Under the pieces are notes generated by a model, which searched no databases, was not told where the DNA came from, and worked only from the letters and a program-made list of their open reading frames with translations. From contig NZ_JBLFFL010000002.1 in assembly GCF_051400755.1 (NCBI RefSeq), positions 248,001 to 312,000 of the forward strand: a stretch of 64,000 nt of DNA. Reading direction: 5' to 3'. Origin of the DNA: Parapedobacter sp051400755. GTDB taxonomy: Bacteria > Bacteroidota > Bacteroidia > Sphingobacteriales > Sphingobacteriaceae. Both the position numbers and the translations under genes were made by a program. Numbering within the stretch: the first letter of the stretch is position 1; every line of letters begins with the position of its first letter. Shown here one piece after another: positions 16,901 to 25,383 of this stretch.

Positions 16901-19316
16901 AGTTGCCGACGAGGTGGGCATTCAAAAATTCAGACTGCAATTGCAGCATATTAGAAGAATCCTGCGCCACCGCCCGCAGCCTGACGGTATCGAGCATATA
17001 GCGCTCATCATTGTAGGCAATGGATGAGTTCATGATATCGATGGTTCCGTTTAAATAATCGATGTCCGCTGTCTCGAAGTCAGCCACGAGTCGGCCATGG
17101 TAGCGGAATTCATCATCCAAAAGACCGAGGTTCTTGAGGTTGATGCTGTCCATCATCAGGTCGAGGTTTACCTTCGGGTACTGGCCCTGTAGGTTGGCAT
17201 GCGCCTGGAGGTCAAAGTCGATATTGGCATCGTCGCTGGTTACTGAGGCGGTGATATCCCCGCCTTTGGCAACGACGTCCATCCCGATGTCCGTATATGC
17301 GTATCCCATGGCCTCTAGGCTGATCAGGTTTGCTTGGATATCTGCAACAGCCGTTGCGGGGTCAAGGCCCCTGCCTTTGGCATGTGCAGCGAATGATACC
17401 TTGCCCAGCACCGAGTCCATGTTCATCAATTGCCCGATATCGATATCCATGATGCTCACCTGCGCATCATAGACCGTATCCCGGGCAGTGGCCCGGTAGT
17501 CGGCATCCACGGTAGCACTGCCCATAGTGGTGGCGAGTTTCATATCAGTCCGGAAGCCGTTCAGTCCGCCATTAAAGGTGCCCGCAAGCCGGATATCGGC
17601 TGGAAAGGTGAGACTGTCCGGCAAGAGACTCGGCGCAATCAGTCGGTCCAAATCAGCTTTCCCCGTCACCAATTCCTGTAAATCGAGGTCAATATCCAAC
17701 CGATCGATGTCCGGCAAGCCCTTGATATGGGCGCTGCCGGCAATGCGGGTCTTGTCAAGCATACTCAACTCCAGGCTGGGGATTTGGAGGTCATCCAATC
17801 GGCCGTGAATTTCGGTATTGATATAAAATGTATGTGGCCACAGAGGCTTCATGACCTCCATCGTATCCAGGTCGGGCACAAAATACAGCACGTCCTCCAT
17901 GCCGAGGTGACTCTCCTTGATATCGGCGGCTACTTCGATGCTGCCAAGCTGTTCGGTGAGGGTTTCCAGCGAGGGGTAGGTGATCTTAAGGTAATCGCGG
18001 ATGCGGGTATTGGGTGTTTCTGCGTACAGGTCATCCAATTCAACCCCCTGGTTCGTATAACTAAAGTCCGCCTGTAGGCGGTTCAATACAAAACCGCTGT
18101 GATCGCGCGCCTTGAGTCCCTCAACGCGTCCGCTAATGGTATCGGCCGAATACCGCAGCGCGGTCAATTCGCCCTGTAGGCCGGTAATGCCGATGTTGCC
18201 GTAATCGAAGCCTTTTTCCATGCGGGGCTGGTTGGCATCTTCAAAGGCTACATTCGTGTTGGCTATCCGGATCGCCGCCGCATTTACCCGCCAATTGATG
18301 GGTTCGGCAGCAGCCGTATCCGCCGCGCTGGCAGGAGACGCCTCCGTCTGTCCGAAGAAAACGCGAGCATCCGCACGATCCAGGTCAATCTCACGGATGT
18401 CGACAAATTCGCCATTGAGGTCCAGTTTATTGAGTCTAGCCAATAGTTTGCTTATCCGAAACCGGGTATCCATTGCACCGGCCTCATCGATGTAAGCAAT
18501 ATCAATATGAGCAAGGTTGAATGTTTCGAAATCCAGCTCCGGAAGCAGCGAGGTAGCAGCGGTATCCACAATGCCGAAATCAGCGGCATCCGGCGTCTCC
18601 TCCGGCTGGGCCACCGCCCATTGCCTTACCGACCCTTGCAATCCGTCAACATTGATCCGGGGTATACCAAAATGCATGTTGCCCTCTAGGTCGAACGTTT
18701 CAATGCGGGTGTCGAGGTGATTGAGGTCGACCGCCGCGGCCATGCCGATCACTTCGTCGTTGTAGCGGAGCCGTATACGGTTGAGGATCACCTTGTCGAT
18801 ATTGAATTTCATAGGAGCGCTGCTGTCCGGTTGTGCAGATTCCGTCTGTTCGCCTACAAAAGCGTTGATGATGTAGTCGAAATTGAATGCGCCATCCGGT
18901 AGCTTCCGGTTGATTTTTGCGGTAATGCCCTCCAAGTCGATTTGGCTGATCTCTACGGTATTCCGTAGCAGTTTCAACATGCTGATGTCTACCCGCAATT
19001 TTTCGCCAGCCAGGAGGGTATCTTGCGATTGGTCTTCGAAATACACACCCTCAAGCACCAGCATTTTCGGTAGATCCAGGCTCACGTGTGCAATGCGTAC
19101 AGGGGTTTTGATTTTGTTTTCGAGGTATGACGTGATCTGCTGGACGATGTAGTTCTGGACGGCAGGGATACGTATTAAAATGAAGACAGTTAATACTAAG
19201 CCAATGATGCTCCCGATAATCCAAAGGAGTGTCTTAACCGCTATCCTGCCAAATCTATTCAATGCTTCAGATGTAAATATAGTTATCCTTGTACGATAAA
19301 CAGGTATACCTTTCAA
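13974..19316 (-). CDS. tamB: TamB-family translocation/assembly module protein
   Basis: This is a giant 1780-residue AsmA/TamB-type protein: one N-terminal membrane anchor (about residues 28-50, LLWIIGSIIGLVLTVFILI), a very long beta-taco of repeating hydrophobic strands, and a C-terminal TamB (DUF490) domain with LVLGRFM, SSFLSGQLNRLAGDLVQGIEFD and VGVSKMLFNDRMKVTVGSNFELE. A charged disordered tail of about 100 residues ends the protein. Such proteins bridge inner and outer membranes and move lipids. No ATG precedes the membrane anchor; a TTG at 19316 or a TTG at 19262 (giving NRFGRIAVKTLLW) must be the start, and I slightly favour 19262 from what I know of relatives. It is followed by overlapping tamL. 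Confidence 0.9.
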   Translation of the reverse strand: MKGIPVYRTRITIFTSEALNRFGRIAVKTLLWIIGSIIGLVLTVFILIRIPAVQNYIVQQITSYLENKIKTPVRIAHVSLDLPKMLVLEGVYFEDQSQDTLLAGEKLRVDISMLKLLRNTVEISQIDLEGITAKINRKLPDGAFNFDYIINAFVGEQTESAQPDSSAPMKFNIDKVILNRIRLRYNDEVIGMAAAVDLNHLDTRIETFDLEGNMHFGIPRINVDGLQGSVRQWAVAQPEETPDAADFGIVDTAATSLLPELDFETFNLAHIDIAYIDEAGAMDTRFRISKLLARLNKLDLNGEFVDIREIDLDRADARVFFGQTEASPASAADTAAAEPINWRVNAAAIRIANTNVAFEDANQPRMEKGFDYGNIGITGLQGELTALRYSADTISGRVEGLKARDHSGFVLNRLQADFSYTNQGVELDDLYAETPNTRIRDYLKITYPSLETLTEQLGSIEVAADIKESHLGMEDVLYFVPDLDTMEVMKPLWPHTFYINTEIHGRLDDLQIPSLELSMLDKTRIAGSAHIKGLPDIDRLDIDLDLQELVTGKADLDRLIAPSLLPDSLTFPADIRLAGTFNGGLNGFRTDMKLATTMGSATVDADYRATARDTVYDAQVSIMDIDIGQLMNMDSVLGKVSFAAHAKGRGLDPATAVADIQANLISLEAMGYAYTDIGMDVVAKGGDITASVTSDDANIDFDLQAHANLQGQYPKVNLDLMMDSINLKNLGLLDDEFRYHGRLVADFETADIDYLNGTIDIMNSSIAYNDERYMLDTVRLRAVAQDSSNMLQLQSEFLNAHLVGNYKLSELPASMQDIISVYYQPDSVAPKFEYSPQQFDFSAQFTRSRFIQGLVPDLTEMEDVTLDASFNSDDKMLLAKVTAPRIVYAGTTIDTVGLDINTVDSTLYYSALINRVGVSNIELTNTLVSGTVQHNQVDFGVWIKDSADKERYHLGMGLHVDAGNFVFRLLEDGLMLNYDQWEVDPQNAISFGKDGLRTNQFVLSNEGQEMSLQSQDSSLNSPIDIRFNNFRIETFSKMLESELFDMGGGINGSATVSRLESSPVFVSDIAIDRFYFGNDTVGDISLKVNNERENVYAADIGITGNGNNVKLTGDFISPPEGDAQLDFVLDVQPLSMHTLEAFSLGYLQNTSGAINGKLLITGSPDQPRINGALDFDQASLNVAMLNATFNIDGQSINFNDNGLRFNRFELQDSKGNTAVLNGTVNTKTYTDYAFALNLVANDFQVLNSTQQDNDLYYGQLFFSSNLRIRGDMDNPIVSGTLRVDEGTNVFFVMPNDDPGMVDREGIVRFVDRSDTTSANIFAKVDSLKHTELSGINASVDIATDNEAIFTIVMDPGTQDALTVQGEAELNAGINPSGDITLNGTYTVDRGSYSFSFGPVKRLFQFRQGSTLTWSGDPLDARMAITAVYNVKAPTLELVQNQIGAESPNLYKQRVPFNVNLHISEQLFQPQLRFDIDMDEDNAMISQDVASRVNTGLSQLQENESEMNKQVFSLIVLGRFMASNPFESLSGGGGAEALARSTMSSFLSGQLNRLAGDLVQGIEFDFNLQSQEDYSMGTGQNRTDLNVGVSKMLFNDRMKVTVGSNFELEGNARPGEQTTNIAGDIAVDYQLTEDGRYLVRAYRKNQYQITLQGQFVETGLGFIVNLDYNEFREIFNRTTREADEFNTESRRFRRRWDVERMETDTAYRDSVRKAIMDSLRNDPEFKERMERRRKERQGQQLSKGQPEDDVPPTSDTGAKPIAIRNEQDEDTPGEGRRANAQ

Positions 19317-19361
19317 AAGGTTTAGCGAAGATGCTTAAAACTTTTTAGATTTGGAAAAAGC

Positions 19362-19393
19362 GGTGGTCAAACCACAGCCATTCTGGTGGTCAA
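19362..19393. repeat. Direct repeat GGTGGTCAA x2 in divergent control region
   Basis: GGTGGTCAA occurs at 19362-19370 and 19385-19393, 23 nt apart start to start (about two helical turns). The first copy is part of a small inverted repeat, GTGGT-CAA-ACCAC at 19363-19375. The gap between divergent tamB and the E1 gene (19317-19645) is the only gene-free stretch above 300 bp. Confidence 0.45.
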
Positions 19394-19432
19394 GTGTAAT
19401 TTTTTTTGTTCATTTGCGTTATACTTAAAAGT

Positions 19433-19492
19433 TGGATTTCGTCCGTATCGTTATAACGTATCGTTATAAAGAGTGGTTTAGTACGAAATCCA
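19433..19492. promoter_or_regulatory. Inverted repeat enclosing a tandem 13-mer, candidate operator
   Basis: A 10-nt inverted repeat, TGGATTTCGT (19433-19442) and ACGAAATCCA (19483-19492), brackets a perfect tandem duplication of the 13-mer CGTATCGTTATAA (19444-19456 and 19457-19469). The junction of the two copies makes the 10-bp palindrome CGTTATAACG (19449-19458). This sits midway between the divergent tamB and E1 genes and looks like a multi-site regulator binding region. The regulator is unknown. Confidence 0.5.
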
Positions 19493-19620
19493 TCATAAAC
19501 GGCCAATTTTGCCAAACCTTTTTAAACAAAATATGTATGAGCGTAATGGGATATGATCCGATATAAATGTGTCATTGGAGTGTTAAGGGAACAAATTATA
19601 TTCGGATAATATATTTTTCC

Positions 19621-19628
19621 TACTTTTG
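19621..19628 (+). promoter_or_regulatory. Candidate -7 element of the E1 gene (TACTTTTG)
   Basis: TACTTTTG is an exact TAnnTTTG match, 18 nt before the ATG at 19646. The best -33 candidate is only TTC (19601-19603) with a 17-nt spacer, so it is a partial promoter match. Confidence 0.5.
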
Positions 19629-19645
19629 GAGCAAACGCAATTCAG

Positions 19646-22060
19646 ATGATGTCTAATACCGATGTTAAAAGCGAACAACCCACTCACAAACTTAGTTTTG
19701 ACGATTTCAAAGCGATTGTCATCGAAGACTACCGCGTTGCGGTAGCAAGCAGGTTTGTGAGCTTGTTAGGTCGCAAAGAAGTGCTGACGGGTAAGGCAAA
19801 ATTCGGTGTTTTCGGCGATGGCAAGGAGTTGGCGCAAATTGCCATGGCCAAGGTATTCCAGCTTGGTGATTGGCGTTCGGGTTACTACCGTGATCAAACG
19901 TTTATGTTTGCAGCGGGTATCATATCCGTTTATCAGTTTTTTTCGCAGTTATATGCACATCCGGATGTGGATGCGGATCCATCATCGGCTGGCCGACAGA
20001 TGAATAGCCATTTTGCCACACGGATGCTTACACCCGAAGGGAGGTGGCTGGACCAGACCTTGATGAAGAATGCCGCTTCGGATATTTCCACTACAGGCGG
20101 ACAGATGCCGCGACTGCTGGGGTTTGGGTTGGCCTCCAAGCTGTACCGGAGCAATCCTGAGCTGGCGGGAATGAGCAATTTCTCTAACAACGGCAACGAA
20201 GTGGCTTTTGGTACGGTGGGCAATGCGTCGACCTCCGAAGGCGTATTTTTTGAGGCGGTGAATGCAGCGGGTGTCCGGCAGATTCCAACGGTCATTTCCA
20301 TATGGGATGACGGGTACGGAATCTCCGTATCCAACGAGGTGCAGACGACCAAGGCGGATATTTCCGAAGTGCTCAAAGGATTCCAACGGGATGAAAATGG
20401 AGAAGGATTCGAGATTTTCAAAGTGAAGGGCTGGGATTACCCGGGACTATGCGAAACCTACGAGCGTGCTGTAAAGATCAGCAGGGAGCAGCATATACCG
20501 GTGCTCATCCACGTGACGGAGATGACCCAACCACAGGGACACTCCTCATCCGGTTCGCATGAACGTTATAAGCCCAAGGAACGGCTGGCGTGGGAACAGG
20601 AGCACGATTGCGTCACGAAGATGCGGGCTTGGATGATTGAATCGGGCATCGCGACAGAAGATGAACTGGCTGCTATTGAACAGCGGGCAAAAGAGGCTGT
20701 GCGCGCCGAGCAGCGGCGGGCATGGGCCGACTATAATAAAACCCTAAAAAAAGAAGTAGACGAGGCCATGGCGCTATTGGCGCCCATCACCGACGAAACG
20801 GTGCTGCTATTGCTCAACGAATTAAAATCGCTTGCCGAGCCGTCACTCCGCGAAGTATACAGCACGGTACGGCGGGTTATTCGGTTGTTGCGCGGGACAG
20901 AAAGCACGGAGAAATCTGCGTTATTGGCTTGGTATGAGCAGAAACAGCAGATCAATCGAGACCGGTATAATTCCCATTTGTTTTCTGACACCGTCGAATC
21001 GCCCAAGCACTTGCCTGTCGTCTCGGCGGAGTATCATTCGGATAGTAAAATGGTCGATGGCAGGGAGGTGCTCAATGCCTGTTTCGACGCTAATTTTAGT
21101 CGGGATGTGCGATTGGTGGCTTTTGGCGAAGATGTGGGGAAGATCGGAGACGTCAATCAAGGATTTGCCGGCTTACAGGCCAAATATGGTGAACACCGCA
21201 TTTTCGATACCGGTATCCGGGAGTCGGCCATTATCGGGCAGGGGGTTGGACTTGCCATGCGTGGCTTGCGTCCCATCGCCGAAATCCAATACCTGGATTA
21301 CCTGGTATACGGCCTCACGGTATTGACCGATGACTTAGCAAGCCTCAGCTACCGTACCAAAGCCGGGCAAAAGGCGCCGCTAATCATTCGTACGCGTGGC
21401 CATCGCTTGGAGGGGATCTGGCATTCCGGATCGCCGATGAGCATGATCCTGGGTTCGCTGCGGGGCATACACGTATGCGTACCCCGCAACATGACCCAAG
21501 CGGCGGGCATGTATAATACCTTGCTCCGAACGGATGAGCCTGCCTTGGTGATCGAATGTTTGAATGGATACCGGCTGAAAGAACGCATGCCGGCGAATGT
21601 CGGGGAGTTTACGGTGCCGTTGGGAAAGGCTGAAATCGTCAGGGCGGGCAGGGATGTAACGATCGTATCCTATGGCTCTACGCTGCGTGTCGTACAAGAA
21701 GCGGCTGGCGAACTGGAAAAACTGGGCATCTCCGTTGAAATCGTAGATCCCCAAACATTGCAGCCGTTTGATGAAGAACACGTATGCGCCCAATCATTGC
21801 GTAAGACCAATAAACTGTTGGTGGTTGATGAGGATGTGCCGGGCGGTGCTTCGGCGTTTATCATGCAGCAGATACTGGAAGTTCAAAACGGATACTACGA
21901 CTTGGATGGGCAACCCCGTACGTTGGCGGCCAAAGCGCATCGCCCGCCATATGGCACAGATGGCGATTACTTCTCCAAACCGGCTGCAGACGATGTCATT
22001 GAAACCGTGTATGCCATGATGCATGAAGCTAATCCAAAGACCTATCCGGCACTGTTCTAG
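19646..22060 (+). CDS. Thiamine-diphosphate-dependent 2-oxoacid dehydrogenase E1, alpha and beta fused
   Basis: This 804-residue E1 component has alpha (about residues 1-400) and beta (about 470-800) parts fused in one chain, a form common in Bacteroidota and usually assigned to branched-chain 2-oxoacid dehydrogenase. It decarboxylates a 2-oxoacid with thiamine diphosphate and passes the acyl group to lipoyl E2. The alpha ThDP segment reads VGNASTSEGVFFEAVNAAGV, then IWDDGYGIS; typical E1 alpha has GDG and NNGYAIS, so two usual positions differ. The beta part is well conserved (FGEDVG, IFDTGIRESAIIGQGVGLAM, EIQYLDYLVYG, VDEDVPGGASAF). No E2 or E3 gene is adjacent. The stop overlaps the convergent ROK gene's stop. 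Confidence 0.88.
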   Translation: MMSNTDVKSEQPTHKLSFDDFKAIVIEDYRVAVASRFVSLLGRKEVLTGKAKFGVFGDGKELAQIAMAKVFQLGDWRSGYYRDQTFMFAAGIISVYQFFSQLYAHPDVDADPSSAGRQMNSHFATRMLTPEGRWLDQTLMKNAASDISTTGGQMPRLLGFGLASKLYRSNPELAGMSNFSNNGNEVAFGTVGNASTSEGVFFEAVNAAGVRQIPTVISIWDDGYGISVSNEVQTTKADISEVLKGFQRDENGEGFEIFKVKGWDYPGLCETYERAVKISREQHIPVLIHVTEMTQPQGHSSSGSHERYKPKERLAWEQEHDCVTKMRAWMIESGIATEDELAAIEQRAKEAVRAEQRRAWADYNKTLKKEVDEAMALLAPITDETVLLLLNELKSLAEPSLREVYSTVRRVIRLLRGTESTEKSALLAWYEQKQQINRDRYNSHLFSDTVESPKHLPVVSAEYHSDSKMVDGREVLNACFDANFSRDVRLVAFGEDVGKIGDVNQGFAGLQAKYGEHRIFDTGIRESAIIGQGVGLAMRGLRPIAEIQYLDYLVYGLTVLTDDLASLSYRTKAGQKAPLIIRTRGHRLEGIWHSGSPMSMILGSLRGIHVCVPRNMTQAAGMYNTLLRTDEPALVIECLNGYRLKERMPANVGEFTVPLGKAEIVRAGRDVTIVSYGSTLRVVQEAAGELEKLGISVEIVDPQTLQPFDEEHVCAQSLRKTNKLLVVDEDVPGGASAFIMQQILEVQNGYYDLDGQPRTLAAKAHRPPYGTDGDYFSKPAADDVIETVYAMMHEANPKTYPALF

Positions 22061-22917
22061 TCAAAAATCGCCGCGGCTCCGATCAACGCCGCATATTCCC
22101 CCAATTGACTGATGTGGATATCAAAGCGGTCGAATGATCCGGCATTGAACCCGCGGAAGATATCCCAAGCCCTGGAGATGTTGCCCCCGATGATGAACTT
22201 ATCGGTTTTCTCCTTTTCGCTGAAAAAAGTAATGAACTGCAATAGATGATGGCTGTATTCGGCCAATATGTCTTCCACAAAGGCATGCTGTCCGCGCAGT
22301 TGGAGGAGTTCACGTAGCCCGGTTACTGTTACACCATGTTGCGCCGTTTTGCGGACAAACCACCGGGTCACCAGGTGTTCTTCCATGTTGCTTTCGAGGT
22401 ACGGCGTTTTCCACAGGTCGGCATCTACGGCGTTGCTTCCTTTTTCCCAGATGGCGCTACCCAATCCCGTACCCAAGGTAATGCCGAGCATTTTGGCATG
22501 CCCGTTATGCTTGCCAGCGAAAACCTCTCCTTGCAGGAATGCCGCCGCATCATTGATGAAACGGATCTGTGGGCCATCCACACCCGTCCGATCAGACAGT
22601 TCACGGCGGATATCCATCCCATACAGGTTGTCGTACTTATCTTGGTCACGCATACGCGAGATGCCTTTTTCGTAGTCAAACGGTCCGGGCATGGCGATAC
22701 CGATGAGGGGCGCAGCGATCTCCGGATGGTTGCTGATCACGGTGCTAAAGGGAGCGGCCCACGCAGACAAAATCGATTTAGCATCTGCATGCGAGTCGAC
22801 ATGGTGCCGGGCGATCGATTCCGTGACCACTTGCCACAGCGTGGTGTCTACCAGGGCTGCCGTGATATGGGTGCCGCCGATGTCAGAGGCAATTACGAGC
22901 GGGTTATTGTGTATCAT
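22057..22917 (-). CDS. ROK-family sugar kinase (glucokinase-like)
   Basis: This 286-residue cytoplasmic protein is of the ROK/hexokinase-actin fold. The N-terminal phosphate loop is SDIGGTHITAALVD (DIGGT at 12-16), the connecting region has GIAMPGPFDYEKG, the catalytic aspartate is in RFINDAAAF, and the second ATP motif is LGITLGTGLGSAIW. The ROK zinc motif (CGxxGCxE) is absent, so this is a divergent, zinc-less member. It would phosphorylate a hexose with ATP; the substrate is unknown. I chose the ATG at 22917 over 22947 because DIGGT proteins usually have a short N-terminus and the smaller overlap with aroC (14 bp) is more usual. It is the last gene of the aromatic operon, though its function does not obviously belong there. 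Confidence 0.82.
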   Translation of the reverse strand: MIHNNPLVIASDIGGTHITAALVDTTLWQVVTESIARHHVDSHADAKSILSAWAAPFSTVISNHPEIAAPLIGIAMPGPFDYEKGISRMRDQDKYDNLYGMDIRRELSDRTGVDGPQIRFINDAAAFLQGEVFAGKHNGHAKMLGITLGTGLGSAIWEKGSNAVDADLWKTPYLESNMEEHLVTRWFVRKTAQHGVTVTGLRELLQLRGQHAFVEDILAEYSHHLLQFITFFSEKEKTDKFIIGGNISRAWDIFRGFNAGSFDRFDIHISQLGEYAALIGAAAIFD

Positions 22918-24004
22918 ACGTTCGGTTTTTGAGCAGGTGATCGGCAATGACCAGCGCGGCCATCGCCTCTACGATGATGACGGCGCGGGGCACCACGCAG
23001 GGATCATGCCTGCCTTTGCCGCTGATTTCCGTCGCTTCGCCGGATTGGTTAATCGTTTGTTGGGAGCGCATCAGGGTGGCCACGGGTTTGAATGCCACAC
23101 GGAATGTGATTTCCATCCCATTGGAAATGCCGCCTTGGATACCTCCCGAGAAATTGGTCAATGTTTGGAGTTTTGCAGGGTCGTCTTCGGGATTGACAAA
23201 GGCATCATTGTGCTCCGACCCCTGCATTTCCGAACCCGCGAATCCCGAGCCATATTCAAAGCCATGCACGGCATTGATGCTCATCATGGCTTTTGCCAGA
23301 TCCGCATGTAGCTTGTCAAATACAGGCTCACCCAAACCCACGGGGACGTGCTGGATCACGGCGCTGATGCGCCCGCCGACCGTATCGCCCGCCTTGCGTA
23401 TGGCATCGATAAAGGCAATCATCTCGTTGGCCGTCGCCGGATCGGCGCACCGCACGATGTTGCCTTCGCGGATGGCAGTGAGTTCGTCGATATCATGGGA
23501 CACCAGGTTAGGCGCCTCGATTTTTCCGACACCGGAGACGTGCGCGAAAATCCGGATACCCGATTGTGCGAGGAGGCTTTTGGCCACAGCACCTGCCGCC
23601 ACGCGAGCAGCCGTCTCCCGTGCCGAAGAGCGCCCGCCGCCGCGATAATCGCGGATGCCATACTTCATTTGGTAGGTATAATCGGCATGAGAAGGCCGGT
23701 ATTTGTCTTTGATGTGGGAGTAGTCCTTCGAACGTTGGTCTTCGTTGGGAATCACCATGGCAAGGGGCGTACCCGTGGTCTTGCCTTCAAACACGCCGGA
23801 GAGTATTTGAGCAGTGTCGCTTTCTTTTCGCTGGGTGGTGATCTTCGATTGTCCCGGACGGCGTTTATCCAATTCGGACTGGATAAATGATGCATCCACC
23901 GCGATATTGGGCGGACAGCCGTCGATGATCACACCAATTGCTTCCCCATGCGACTCACCGAAGGTAGTGATGCGAAAGATATCTCCGAATGAGTTTCCTG
24001 CCAT
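22904..24004 (-). CDS. aroC: Chorismate synthase
   Basis: This 366-residue enzyme converts 5-enolpyruvylshikimate-3-phosphate to chorismate, the last common step of aromatic amino acid synthesis, and needs reduced FMN. It starts with the family pattern GNSFGDIFRITTFGESHGEAIG. Further signatures are GTTGTPLAMVIPNEDQ-like (GKTTGTPLAMVIPN), DYRGGGRSSARETAARVAAGAVAK, and SGGIQGGISNG. Length is typical. On the minus strand it follows aroA with a 113-bp gap filled largely by a heptamer repeat array, and overlaps the ROK gene. Confidence 0.97.
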   Translation of the reverse strand: MAGNSFGDIFRITTFGESHGEAIGVIIDGCPPNIAVDASFIQSELDKRRPGQSKITTQRKESDTAQILSGVFEGKTTGTPLAMVIPNEDQRSKDYSHIKDKYRPSHADYTYQMKYGIRDYRGGGRSSARETAARVAAGAVAKSLLAQSGIRIFAHVSGVGKIEAPNLVSHDIDELTAIREGNIVRCADPATANEMIAFIDAIRKAGDTVGGRISAVIQHVPVGLGEPVFDKLHADLAKAMMSINAVHGFEYGSGFAGSEMQGSEHNDAFVNPEDDPAKLQTLTNFSGGIQGGISNGMEITFRVAFKPVATLMRSQQTINQSGEATEISGKGRHDPCVVPRAVIIVEAMAALVIADHLLKNRTYDTQ

Positions 24005-24011
24005 TCTTTTT

Positions 24012-24072
24012 TAGACATTAGACATTAGACAACAGACATTAGACAACAGACATTAGACAACAGACATTAGAC
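24012..24072. repeat. Heptamer tandem repeat array (TAGACAT/TAGACAA/CAGACAT)
   Basis: The 61 bases are 8.7 units of a 7-bp repeat: TAGACAT twice, then the pair TAGACAA + CAGACAT three times, then TAGAC. It begins 8 bp upstream of the aroC start, inside the aroA-aroC gap. Read on the transcribed minus strand, it is a run of GTCTAAT and GTCTGTT units. Units have no spacers, so it is not a CRISPR array. Confidence 0.9.
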
Positions 24073-24117
24073 TTTTGGTCCCCGGGTTTTCTAATTTTCG
24101 GTCTTCCCGACCCGCGG

Positions 24118-25383
24118 CTAAGATATAACAAATCCCTGTTGTTTCAAATGATTCCAGAAATCGGGGTACGATTTTTCGACCACGAGCGGTTCGTTGATCT
24201 GTACCTGTTCAACCACCAATGCAAGCGGGGCAAAGGCCATGGCCATCCGGTGGTCTTCGTACGTATCAATAGTCACCTGCTCAGGTTGCTTCCATCCCGC
24301 TGTATGCAGGTGGCAGACTTCTCCTTCCGCTACCAGCGCTACCCCGAATTTGCTGAGTTCGTTTTGCAGGGCCGCAATGCGGTCTGTCTCCTTGATCCGC
24401 AGGGTATGCAACCCAGTGAAGGACAGGTCGCGTTTCAACGCCGCTGCGCAGACCATCACCGTTTGGGCCAGATCCGGGCACTCCTTGAAATCAAACAGCG
24501 TTTTCGCCGAAGGTTGGTCCATTGCCGCTTTTTGGATGCGCAGTCCGCCGTTTTCAAAGGAAGATGCCACCCCGAAGTGCGACATGATCTCCACGATGGC
24601 GATATCGCCCTGTAGGCTATTGCGTTTCAGGTTGGGCAGGAACAGGTTGGCCTCTTCCGCCAACGCGGCCATTGCATACCAGTAGGAGGCAGCGCTCCAA
24701 TCGGGCTCAACGGTCAGCGTACAGGTGTTCAGCTGCTGCGGGACGACGGAGATGGTGTCCCCATTCCATTGGTGTTTGATTCCCGCTTCGGCCAGCATGT
24801 TGAGCGTCATCGTGAGGTAAGGGCGCGAAGTGAGCTCACCCTCGATCTGCAACTCCAGTCCCAGCGGGAGCGAATGGGCAATGAGCAGCAATGCCGATAG
24901 GTATTGACTGCTCACATTGCCCTGCACCTTGACCCTCGGTGTTTGCTGGGCAAATCCACCCCGGATAGCCAGCGGTGGGTACCCCGCCGCTCCAGCGTAG
25001 GTGATGTCAGCTCCTAGGGTGCGGAGGGCATCAACAAGGATGCCGATGGGGCGCTGTTTCATCCGTTCGCTACCGGTGAGGTGGTATCGGCCAGGGCGGG
25101 TAGCGAGGTATGCAGTCAAAAACCGCATGGCGGTGCCGGCGGGACCGATATCGACCGGTATTTCGGTGTCCGCTCGGGATGCTGTGTTTCCCGCCGCATC
25201 GGCGATTGCCTGCCGGAGCATTACCGTATCGGCTGCCGAAGACAGGTTTTCGATGTTGACACGTCCTTCGCTAAGCGCCTGAATGATCAGTGCCCGGTTA
25301 CTTTCGCTTTTGGACCCCGTAAGTTGTACGGTTCCCCCAATAGCTTTCGACGGATGAACAAGTCTGACAGCGTGATTTCCCAT
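24118..25383 (-). CDS. aroA: 3-phosphoshikimate 1-carboxyvinyltransferase (EPSP synthase)
   Basis: This 421-residue EPSP synthase joins PEP to shikimate-3-phosphate, the sixth shikimate-pathway step, in the cytoplasm. Motifs are the N-terminal GSKSESNRALIIQAL, the GTAMRFLTAYLATRPG segment with ERMKQRPIG (family LTGxxRMxxRPI), and the C-terminal EDHRMAMAFAPLAL. Its ATG overlaps the stop of the upstream DAHP synthase gene in a TAATG arrangement, so translation is coupled. The short GSKSESNR N-terminus is the form usual for Bacteroidota rather than the plant form. Confidence 0.96.
   Translation of the reverse strand: MGNHAVRLVHPSKAIGGTVQLTGSKSESNRALIIQALSEGRVNIENLSSAADTVMLRQAIADAAGNTASRADTEIPVDIGPAGTAMRFLTAYLATRPGRYHLTGSERMKQRPIGILVDALRTLGADITYAGAAGYPPLAIRGGFAQQTPRVKVQGNVSSQYLSALLLIAHSLPLGLELQIEGELTSRPYLTMTLNMLAEAGIKHQWNGDTISVVPQQLNTCTLTVEPDWSAASYWYAMAALAEEANLFLPNLKRNSLQGDIAIVEIMSHFGVASSFENGGLRIQKAAMDQPSAKTLFDFKECPDLAQTVMVCAAALKRDLSFTGLHTLRIKETDRIAALQNELSKFGVALVAEGEVCHLHTAGWKQPEQVTIDTYEDHRMAMAFAPLALVVEQVQINEPLVVEKSYPDFWNHLKQQGFVIS

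Noticed and set aside
24012..24072. Possible CRISPR-like repeat array
   Set aside because: Units are contiguous 7-mers without unique spacers and no cas genes are present.
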